From Spirochaetales bacterium (lineage in GTDB: Bacteria; Spirochaetota; Spirochaetia; DTKZ01): a DNA stretch of 7,527 bases. Below, piece after piece: positions 1 to 5,936 of the stretch; position 1 is the first letter of the stretch; the number at the start of each line of letters is the position of its first letter. The stretch covers positions 1 through 7,527 of the forward strand of contig JAGODW010000065.1 of NCBI GenBank assembly GCA_017998025.1, read 5' to 3'. The translations under genes were made by a program, and so were the position numbers. The notes beneath the pieces are model-generated. The model saw only the letters and a list, made by a program, of their open reading frames with translations, had not been told where the DNA came from and made no database searches.

Positions 1-1
1 G

Positions 2-208
2 CTGGGGACACTTCCTCTAAAATCAGGATTGAATCCGCTGAACGTATTCCTTTCTTCCCCAAAAATTCGTACAGGAGCTAAGGAAATGTATGTATATTCT
101 GCCTCTTTTGAACAGGAGGGCCCTCTATGGATAAAAGGTCCCTGGGCAGCTTCAGAATTTCTCTTTCCCCGTGAGAAAACTGAAAAGACGGTAGAGAAGA
201 TCCAATAA
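2..208 (+). CDS. Possible C-terminal tail of an unidentified protein (partial, low confidence)
   Basis: The frame starting at base 2 is open from the window edge for 68 codons and stops with TAA at 206-208. The translated tail ends in a charged stretch (REKTEKTVEKIQ) after an aromatic-rich part (GPLWIKGPWAASEFLF). It looks protein-like but I do not recognise it. If real, it is the 3' end of a plus-strand gene that converges on the ParB-like gene and overlaps its last 57 bp, an unusually long tail overlap. Two things weaken the call. The codon-aligned minus-strand frame is also open over 1-151, and another plus frame (base 1) is open to a TAA at 79-81. The stretch could equally be non-coding. 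No start or motif is visible. Confidence 0.3.
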   Translation: MGTLPLKSGLNPLNVFLSSPKIRTGAKEMYVYSASFEQEGPLWIKGPWAASEFLFPREKTEKTVEKIQ

Positions 209-1078
209 CTGAGCTTTCCATCCCTGGCCATACCGAATGCTGAAATCCTCGACCGCTTTATCGATCGGATACGATTGACCATACTTCTGTTTCAATGCAT
301 CCCAATGCCGGGAAATCCAGACGTACATATCTGCAGGAGTGCGTCCGGGAAATCGAGAGAGGATCCCTTCCTGCTGAACAATGTCTATAATCGGTTTAAA
401 TACATGATCGTGCCAGGAAATCATTGCTTCCTGAAAAGAGATCTCTGTATCCGATTTCTGATTGATAAAGTACTTATGTACGAGGATATGCTCTAGAATC
501 TCATCATATCGCCCTGTAGCGGTGAATCGTAATTCATCCGGCGGGAAGAATTTATCGTATCCCGTCTTTTCAAAGAACTGTTTCTGCTCCCATTCGATCA
601 CCTTTTCTTTTAGAGTATCACGGGTTATGTCTGGATCTAGCTGGATTTCTGCATTCAGGGAAACAACTTCTGCATCGATAGCCTCAACTCCCTGCATGCG
701 AGCCACGGATACCCGATGATTTCCGTCCCGTACAAAATACACTCCGCCAATCTCATACAGTTGAATCGGTGGAAGAATAATGTTCTGAAGATGGGCCCGG
801 TCTATATTCATCCAGCGCTGCCGGAGATACTCGTACCGGGGAAGGTACTTTTTATCAAAATCCCGGTACCTGCCCTCGCTCCCTACTATTCGATCAATAG
901 GAACCGTCTGCATCCCTCTATAGGTTTCACTCTTGGGTTTAAGGATCTCTTTTATTTCTTCCAGGCTCAACAGGTCCGTCTTTTCCGGTCTCCAGATGGA
1001 CAGAATCCGGTTGATCGTTTCTTTCCACCGTGCCCGGTTAAAATCATGCTGGGCCTGTTCATTTAAATGGATACTCAT
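152..1078 (-). CDS. ParB/sulfiredoxin-fold domain protein of unknown function
   Basis: A 308-residue protein. Residues about 58-145 look like a ParB N-terminal (ParB/Srx-fold) domain: a strand with VPIDRIVGSEGRYRDF (59-74), then FVRDGNHRVSVARMQG (115-130), whose DGNHR core matches the ParB 'DG.HR..A....G' box. Related ParB-like proteins with this GRYRDF...DGNHR arrangement are, from memory, widespread in bacteria and usually annotated only as ParB-like or transcriptional regulator. I see no helix-turn-helix, so a classical plasmid or chromosome ParB role is not supported. Residues 150-308 form an alpha-helical, aromatic-rich tail that I do not recognise. The ATG (1078-1076) overlaps the TGA of the upstream phosphoesterase gene in an ATGA arrangement, with GGGAAAGG upstream as a ribosome site, so it is the last gene of a coupled operon. 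The product may bind DNA or nucleotides; this is inference from the fold. Confidence 0.8.
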   Translation of the reverse strand: MSIHLNEQAQHDFNRARWKETINRILSIWRPEKTDLLSLEEIKEILKPKSETYRGMQTVPIDRIVGSEGRYRDFDKKYLPRYEYLRQRWMNIDRAHLQNIILPPIQLYEIGGVYFVRDGNHRVSVARMQGVEAIDAEVVSLNAEIQLDPDITRDTLKEKVIEWEQKQFFEKTGYDKFFPPDELRFTATGRYDEILEHILVHKYFINQKSDTEISFQEAMISWHDHVFKPIIDIVQQEGILSRFPGRTPADMYVWISRHWDALKQKYGQSYPIDKAVEDFSIRYGQGWKAQLLDLLYRLFSFLTGKEKF

Positions 1079-1782
1079 ACGTCTTTAACCTTTCCCTTTC
1101 GTTTATTGTTTATCTCGTTAACATCGATTTCGATCACACAATGGTCGTACGCATTTATCACCTGCGTCTGGTAGTAGGTGTCGACCCGTTTTGCATTTAA
1201 ATCATACAGATGTACATGGCCATGGATCAAATACCGGGGTTTAAATACCCGCATAAACCAGAGGAAAGCGCGGAATCCCCGGTGGCAGAGGTCGGCCTGA
1301 TCCTGAATACCAAAGGGAGCGGCATGGGTCAAGAGGATATCAAGGTATCGGCCATACCGGATTTTATTCCAGAGCAAGCCTGGGATAAGCTTCAGGATCT
1401 TTAAATACATCTGAAAATCTGTGTACTGATTTTCGCCATCGTTGTACCGCATGCTTCCTCCCAGCCCTGCGATGAGAAGCCCCCGGGTTCGTGTAACCTT
1501 CCATCCGGTATACGTGGAACCATAATTGTTCTGCAGATAGGAGTCAAACTGATCAATCTCTGAATAGAGAGAGATTTTGCGGTTAAAAAGGGTTAGACTT
1601 TTTAAATTATGGTTCCCAAACACAAATAGAATCGGACGATTCAGCATAGAAGAGATGAAACCCAGGTATTCCATCGGTAAATCTCCGGCAGAAAGTACGA
1701 GATCAATATCCTTGAACCGTTCTTTTGCACTCATCGTGTAAATCAAAGGATCGACATGGTCTGCCACACAGAGGATCTTCAT
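1075..1782 (-). CDS. Calcineurin-like metallophosphoesterase, substrate unknown
   Basis: A 235-residue cytoplasmic protein with most signature motifs of the metallophosphoesterase superfamily, in order: an N-terminal strand ending in ADHVD (7-11), AGDLP (32-36), GNHN (56-59, the catalytic histidine motif), LTHAAP (151-156) and GHVH (188-191). These are the expected ligands of a two-metal centre that hydrolyses phosphomonoesters or phosphodiesters. The first motif is odd. The usual Asp-x-His has its His two residues after the Asp, but here the sequence is D8-H9-V10-D11, so one metal ligand must come from a shifted His or from D11. There is no signal peptide or membrane segment. The ATG lies 5 nt after the stop of the upstream TPR gene and the TGA overlaps the next start, so it is the middle gene of an operon. 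Substrate and pathway cannot be read from the sequence; nucleic acid, nucleotide or phosphoprotein are all possible. Confidence 0.88.
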   Translation of the reverse strand: MKILCVADHVDPLIYTMSAKERFKDIDLVLSAGDLPMEYLGFISSMLNRPILFVFGNHNLKSLTLFNRKISLYSEIDQFDSYLQNNYGSTYTGWKVTRTRGLLIAGLGGSMRYNDGENQYTDFQMYLKILKLIPGLLWNKIRYGRYLDILLTHAAPFGIQDQADLCHRGFRAFLWFMRVFKPRYLIHGHVHLYDLNAKRVDTYYQTQVINAYDHCVIEIDVNEINNKRKGKVKDV

Positions 1783-1787
1783 CCGAT

Positions 1788-3167
1788 TTAATCCCGATGT
1801 ACCGGTTCCCGGGGTATGGACTTAAGGAGCTCGAGCAGCTTTTCTTTCCCTATCAGCTCAATAGGGCGAGATTCTGCAAACTCCAGGGCAAGGCGGCTAA
1901 AGCTCGAACTGGTTAATACGATGCCCCGGGTCACATTCAGCTGTTTCATTTCTTCATGGAGGGAGCGTACCGCAGATTCGTCTATGGGTTCTGTGGTCCT
2001 GAGAAACCGGAGGAGTTTTGGAATCTTTCGGGCATTTCTCCACTTGGACTGAGCCTCTACTCCCAGTATCTGGCATCCATTGGGGATATCCGTCACATCC
2101 TGAACCGTTAGTCCGAGAGCAGTAGCAACGTTTTTGCATTGTTCAAGAAAATTTTCTCTACTGGCAGTCATAAAGTCTTTCACATGATCATCCTGACGGA
2201 ATTCCTGGTATTGGGTGAGTTTTTCTGCAACATCCTTGAAATTGGGTTTGCGTGTATAGATCGTCTCCCAGTGTTCAATAGCCTGCTCTAATTCCCGCAT
2301 CTTTTCGTAGCAATGAGCGAGGAAGTAATGGGCATAGAGGAGTTCGTTTTCTTCCCCTTCCCGTGCCAGTTTTATAGCCCGTTCCAGCTCCGAAGCTGCT
2401 TTTTCAAAGTTGTTCATGCTCATGTAGCAGGTTCCCCGTTCTATCAGAGCTTTTGTCTTGTATACAGGATCCTTCTGAGCCTTTTCAAATGCAGCCAGAG
2501 CAGGAGTGTATTCATGATTTTCTTTGAATAATCTTCCCAGGTAAAAATGTGCAGCGTAATTTTCCGGATTCAGCTTTAGAGATGCTTCGAGGGACTCCCT
2601 GCTTTCTGCCGGTTTTTTTGTCCGGTACAGGACCATTCCCATGTGAAAAAACGCCTTCCAGTTTTTGGGGTCTAATTCCAGGGCCTTGCGGTAAAACTCT
2701 ACTGCTTTTGCACCCTTTCCCCGTTCTTCAAAGAGCTGCCCGATTAAAAAGGGGTATTCCGGCTGGTTCGGTTCCTTTCTTACCAAAAGAAGGTATTCCT
2801 TTAAAGCTTCTTCTGGTTGGTTGAATTTGGTATACAGTTCTGCTATCTTTCTTCTGAAAGGGATTTCCCGGCAGGAATCTGTGAATTGGCCAATGGAGTT
2901 TACAGTTTTTAATTCCATCAAGGCCAATTCAGGCTTATTATCCGCCAGGTAGGCGAGACCGAGGAAATAATGGGCATCCACATTACGGGGATTTTTCGTT
3001 ATCAGTTTTCGGGCCATACGGATAGCGGAAGCTGTTCTGTTCTGCTTAACCAGTTTCTCCAGAGTGGCAATCTTCTGGGGGATTACGATGGAACGGATCA
3101 GGAAAAAGATGAGAAAACCTATTCCTGTTCCGAGAATTATAAGGGTGATAAGCATCAACGGCATCAT
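1788..3167 (-). CDS. Membrane-anchored TPR protein with C-terminal Mrr-like restriction-endonuclease-fold domain
   Basis: A 459-residue protein with three parts. Residues 4-28 form one uninterrupted hydrophobic helix with no positive charge before it and R25, K32 and K38 after it, which predicts that the rest lies in the cytoplasm. Residues about 44-320 carry roughly seven TPR units with the W/L-G-Y-A-P pattern (for example KAVEFYRKALELDPKN, 154-169). Residues about 340-450 resemble an Mrr_cat-type PD-(D/E)XK domain: AQSKWRN (372-378) contains the QxK signature, D360 lies 13 residues before Q373 as a candidate catalytic Asp, and RGIVLTSSSFSRLALEFA (414-431) followed by IELIGKEKLLELL matches the typical C-terminal part of that domain. 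The first of two tandem ATGs (3167-3165) is used as start, with GGAATGGA just upstream. The layout recalls LapB (anchor plus cytoplasmic TPRs) with a different C-terminal domain. Whether the nuclease fold is active is unknown; it may only bind. Confidence 0.8.
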   Translation of the reverse strand: MMPLMLITLIILGTGIGFLIFFLIRSIVIPQKIATLEKLVKQNRTASAIRMARKLITKNPRNVDAHYFLGLAYLADNKPELALMELKTVNSIGQFTDSCREIPFRRKIAELYTKFNQPEEALKEYLLLVRKEPNQPEYPFLIGQLFEERGKGAKAVEFYRKALELDPKNWKAFFHMGMVLYRTKKPAESRESLEASLKLNPENYAAHFYLGRLFKENHEYTPALAAFEKAQKDPVYKTKALIERGTCYMSMNNFEKAASELERAIKLAREGEENELLYAHYFLAHCYEKMRELEQAIEHWETIYTRKPNFKDVAEKLTQYQEFRQDDHVKDFMTASRENFLEQCKNVATALGLTVQDVTDIPNGCQILGVEAQSKWRNARKIPKLLRFLRTTEPIDESAVRSLHEEMKQLNVTRGIVLTSSSFSRLALEFAESRPIELIGKEKLLELLKSIPREPVHRD

Positions 3168-3183
3168 GTTTAATCCATTCCGT

Positions 3184-3219
3184 TTTTGTAAGAGTAGAAT
3201 TTTTCATGTACCGTGTCAA
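3184..3219 (-). promoter_or_regulatory. Promoter for the minus-strand operon
   Basis: Read on the minus strand, a perfect TTGACA (-35) lies at 3219-3214 and TACTCT (-10, three of six matches to TATAAT) at 3196-3191, with an ideal 17-bp spacer. Transcription would start near 3184, giving a leader of about 17 nt that still contains the GGAATGGA ribosome site before the ATG at 3167. The weak -10 keeps confidence moderate, but the region between the divergent genes is only 55 bp, so the operon promoter must lie here or inside the divergent gene. Confidence 0.5.
3195..3207 (+). promoter_or_regulatory. Possible -10 element for the plus-strand TPR gene pair
   Basis: TAGAAT (3195-3200) matches the TATAAT consensus at five of six positions and would start transcription near 3207, about 16 nt before the ATG at 3223. 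No convincing -35 is present 16-18 bp upstream (the bases around 3169-3177 read TTAATCCA). It overlaps the opposite-strand -10 at 3191-3196 by two bases, so the two promoters could not easily be open at once. Confidence 0.3.
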
Positions 3220-3222
3220 ACC

Positions 3223-3990
3223 ATGAGAAAGGCACTCTTCACGTTTTTTCTATTCTGCGTTCTTTCCTCTTTTGGAGAGGCCCAGTCGGCTTTCCAGCGG
3301 GGAGAGAAGTTTTTTCTTGAAAATAATCCCCGGGAAGCAGTCCCTCTGCTCGAGCAAGCCTTAGTCCAGGAACCGAGGAATGAGGTAATCTACCTTTACC
3401 TGGGAATAGCGTATGAACAACTGGGAAACCATGACCAGGCAATCCGGATTATGAAACGGGGACTGGACTACGCCCTCCAGTATAAGGATCTTCTGTACTT
3501 CAACATAGGAAATAACTACCTGGCGAAAGGTGAATCGGAGCAGGCGATAGAGATGTATACGCAGGCGCTGGAAACCAACGGATCGCTGGCAGATGCGTAC
3601 TTGAATCGTGCAAATCTGGAGGTAAAGCTGGACAGGCTGGAAGATGCGTTGAAGGATTATACCGCGTATTTGAATCTGGTGCCGGATTCTCCTCAGCGTC
3701 CACAGATTGAACGGATGATGGCCCTTCTGGCTTCGATCCGGCAAGAACGGGAGGCACGGAGGGTTGCAGAGGAGAAACGGAAACAGGAAGAAGAGGAACA
3801 CCGGCGCATCACAGAAGAAAAGCGCCGCAAGGAGGAGGAACAGAAACGGCTCGAGGAAGAAGCCCGGCAGAAAGCACTCCTTGAAGCAGTGTTGAGTTCT
3901 CTCCGGGCTTCCAGTGATGAGACTACGAATCTCTCCGCGGAAAAAGAGGATATCCGGGAGAAGCGGGAAGAGACGGATATTGATGATTAA
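3223..3990 (+). CDS. Secreted TPR protein with C-terminal charged coiled coil
   Basis: A 255-residue protein. The ATG at 3223 is chosen because it is followed directly by a signal peptide: MRK, a hydrophobic core at 4-16, and a likely cleavage site after GEA at residue 20. Longer frames reaching back to 3064 would run through the divergent gene's start and promoter. Residues 24-158 hold about four TPR units (such as LADAYLNRANLEVKLDRLED, 122-141). Residues about 172-221 are almost wholly E, K, R and Q and predict a long single helix or coiled coil. An acidic tail ends in TDIDD. C12 follows FFLF but sits too early in the hydrophobic core for a convincing lipobox. The ATG has no clear Shine-Dalgarno, unlike the next gene 25 bp downstream, with which it probably forms an operon. 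The product is predicted periplasmic, acting as a protein-protein scaffold; partner unknown. Confidence 0.82.
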   Translation: MRKALFTFFLFCVLSSFGEAQSAFQRGEKFFLENNPREAVPLLEQALVQEPRNEVIYLYLGIAYEQLGNHDQAIRIMKRGLDYALQYKDLLYFNIGNNYLAKGESEQAIEMYTQALETNGSLADAYLNRANLEVKLDRLEDALKDYTAYLNLVPDSPQRPQIERMMALLASIRQEREARRVAEEKRKQEEEEHRRITEEKRRKEEEQKRLEEEARQKALLEAVLSSLRASSDETTNLSAEKEDIREKREETDIDD

Positions 3991-3998
3991 GTGATGAT

Positions 3999-4018
3999 GG
4001 AAGGAGAGCACGACGGTG
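3999..4018 (+). promoter_or_regulatory. Strong ribosome binding site fixing a GTG start
   Basis: GGAAGGAG (3999-4006) lies 9 nt before a GTG at 4016-4018. The ATG near 3993 is out of frame with the downstream protein, and GTG is immediately followed by a sensible positively charged, membrane-anchored N-terminus, so GTG is the likely start. Confidence 0.75.
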
Positions 4019-5923
4019 ATCGATAGAAAAAGACTGGTAATGGGGGGAATCGGTATCCTGGTTCTTCTAGGAGTTCTGGGATATTTTTTGCTGGCCCCTG
4101 GAGGGGGGGCAGAGCAAACAGCCCGACGAAATACTCTGCTCCTGGCAGAGGATTATAGTAATAATGGGGAATACCAGCGGGCTCTAGATTTGCTCGATCG
4201 AATACTGATCGAAAATGCGGAGGACGAAGAGGCAAAGGCGCTCAAAGCCCGGATCCTGGAGGCTAAGAGAAAGGCCGAGGAGGAGTCCCGGGCAAAAGAA
4301 CTGGAGGCATTGCAGGCACAGAAAGAATCCCTCGAACAATCTCTCGAGAAGCTGGCAAAGACGGCAAAGCCTTCTACTTCGGATGATGCAGTAGAAAAAC
4401 TCCTGAAAGCCCAGCAGGCACAGGCGGAGAGGGAACGAAAAGCCCGGGAAGAAGAGGCGAGGAAAGAGGAAGAAGCCCGGTTGGCTAAACTGAGTGCGGA
4501 ACAACGGGCACGGGAGGAACGGCTTCGGAATTTGCTGAAGCAGGGGGATGAAGCCCTCGCTGTGCCCAATTTTCTCCAGGCTCGAAATCTGTACAACGAG
4601 GTTATTCAGCTGGAGAAAGATACAAACCGCTCATCTTACGCAGCCCGAGCGTATGCCCGAACAGCAGATGCTTTTTTTCGGGAAGATCCAGAGGATCCGG
4701 AAAACCGCCAGAAAGCTCTCCAGTTTGCTCATGAGGCAATTAAGCGAGATCCGGATTTATGGGAACCCTACTTTACCCTCGGGAGAGTGTATGCCGAAGC
4801 CGGAAATACGAGGGAAGCTATTACAGCATTTACCGATGCCGCCCGGTTGAATCCTCAGAATGCGGACATTTTCTTTGAACTAGGCAAAGCTCAGTTTCGG
4901 GCTGGCCAGTTCCGGGATGCCCGGCAGAGCTTTGAAAGCTGTATTCGTTTTAATCCAAACCATGCAGTGGCAAATTTTAACCTGGGAGTAACTCTTAATC
5001 GCTTGCACGAATACGATAAAGCGTACGATGCCTTTCTTCGGGCTTCCAGAATCAAACCCGATTATGGCCGGGCTTACTTTGAAATGGGAGAAATCCTTCG
5101 GGCAAAGAACGATTTAAACGGAGCTGCTGCAGCCTATGCCCAGGCGATTAAATATGAACCGAAAGATCCGCGAAATGCCCGGGGTCTGGCCACCACTCTC
5201 TACCGGATGGGAAAATTCTCGGAAGCAGAGCCCTGGTTTCAAAAAGCTGTGGACCTGGAACCGAACAGCGACATCAACAACTACAATATGGCCCTGATCA
5301 AGCTAGAATTGAAAAAACCTCAAGAGGCTCTGGAGTATATCACCCGGGCAATGAAGATTCGGCCCGAATCGGCGGAGTACGCGTTTACCTTAGGGCAGAT
5401 CAGCGAAGCGCTGGGAAGCCGGGACGCAGCACTAGCGGCTCATGGTAAGGCGGTGCAGCTCGATAAAAACTATGTGAAACCCCGTATAGAGCTGGGCCGG
5501 CTGTACGATGAAGCCGGGCAGTATGACAAAGCCCTGGAACATCTCCTGGCAGCCTATAAGATCGATCCTGACTCGGTAGAGGTAAACAACAATCTGGGAA
5601 GTGTATATCTGCACAAAGAACTATACACGGAAAGTATTGCTCATTATGTAAAAGCCATCTCAAAACAACCGAACGTTCCTTTGATGCGGTACAATCTCGG
5701 TCTTGCCTATACAGGTGCAAACAAGTTCATAGAAGCACGGGATACTTTTCAGCAACTCATCAAAATGGAACCGTCTTATTGGGAGGCGTACCATAACCTG
5801 GGGAAGATCCTCATAACATTGGGGGATAAAGCAGGGGCTAAAGAGATCCTCCAGGGGCTCCTTGCAAAGAAACCCGATTACGCCAAACGGGAGGAAGTAG
5901 AAAAAATCCTTGCCGGTTTGTAG
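4016..5923 (+). CDS. Large membrane-anchored TPR protein (Lmp1-like position beside mutL)
   Basis: A 635-residue protein starting at GTG. Residues 1-7 (MIDRKRL) are positive and are followed by a hydrophobic helix at 8-26, with no cleavage site; this predicts an N-terminal anchor with the remainder in the periplasm. Residues about 40-80 hold one TPR-like unit. Residues about 81-175 are E/K/R/A/Q-rich and predict coiled coil. Residues 171-248 hold one or two irregular TPRs, and 249-622 hold eleven consecutive 34-residue TPRs. Each TPR typically ends in a proline-containing turn such as LNPQN or IDPDS. TPR superhelices bind peptides or other proteins, so a scaffolding role in the envelope is inferred. 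It follows the secreted TPR gene by 25 bp and shares its charged-coil character, which suggests the two products act together. It converges on mutL. From memory, Borrelia lmp1 is a TPR membrane protein next to mutL; homology is plausible but untested, and no symbol is assigned. Confidence 0.87.
   Translation: MIDRKRLVMGGIGILVLLGVLGYFLLAPGGGAEQTARRNTLLLAEDYSNNGEYQRALDLLDRILIENAEDEEAKALKARILEAKRKAEEESRAKELEALQAQKESLEQSLEKLAKTAKPSTSDDAVEKLLKAQQAQAERERKAREEEARKEEEARLAKLSAEQRAREERLRNLLKQGDEALAVPNFLQARNLYNEVIQLEKDTNRSSYAARAYARTADAFFREDPEDPENRQKALQFAHEAIKRDPDLWEPYFTLGRVYAEAGNTREAITAFTDAARLNPQNADIFFELGKAQFRAGQFRDARQSFESCIRFNPNHAVANFNLGVTLNRLHEYDKAYDAFLRASRIKPDYGRAYFEMGEILRAKNDLNGAAAAYAQAIKYEPKDPRNARGLATTLYRMGKFSEAEPWFQKAVDLEPNSDINNYNMALIKLELKKPQEALEYITRAMKIRPESAEYAFTLGQISEALGSRDAALAAHGKAVQLDKNYVKPRIELGRLYDEAGQYDKALEHLLAAYKIDPDSVEVNNNLGSVYLHKELYTESIAHYVKAISKQPNVPLMRYNLGLAYTGANKFIEARDTFQQLIKMEPSYWEAYHNLGKILITLGDKAGAKEILQGLLAKKPDYAKREEVEKILAGL
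4760..5881 (+). repeat. Eleven in-register TPR units (102-bp coding period)
   Basis: Residues 249-622 of the encoded protein divide exactly into eleven blocks of 34 residues with no insertion or deletion, each aligned on the same helix pattern (x-x-x-x-x-x-LG-x-x at block positions 7-8, alanine near position 20, proline near 32). At the DNA level the 102-bp units are well diverged, so this is an ancient protein repeat rather than a recent tandem duplication. The blocks begin at residues 249, 283, 317, 351, 385, 419, 453, 487, 521, 555 and 589. Confidence 0.85.
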
Positions 5924-5936
5924 AAGGGTGTGGATC

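Noticed and set aside
115..144. GC-rich palindrome GAGGGCCCTC (116-125) with a partial pairing to GGTCCCT (138-144), a possible terminator for the minus-strand operon
   Set aside because: The perfect palindrome has no loop, the alternative stem has an internal mismatch, and no T tract follows on the minus strand.
3064..3222. N-terminal extension of the secreted TPR protein back to 3064
   Set aside because: It would overlap the divergent gene's start and promoter and bury the signal peptide in mid-protein; ATG 3223 is the sensible start.
3223..3258. Lipoprotein signal around C12 of the secreted TPR protein
   Set aside because: The Cys lies within the hydrophobic core only 12 residues from the start, and a better ordinary cleavage site (GEA) follows.
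3361..4011. Long minus-strand frame opposite the secreted TPR gene
   Set aside because: It is the shadow of a charged, E/K-rich coding region; the translation is L/F/P-rich with no recognisable domain and no ribosome site.
4153..4596. Minus-strand frame opposite the coiled-coil region of the large TPR gene
   Set aside because: The translation is S/A/R/F-rich low complexity, as expected from antisense of GAG/AAG/GCC codons; no independent support.
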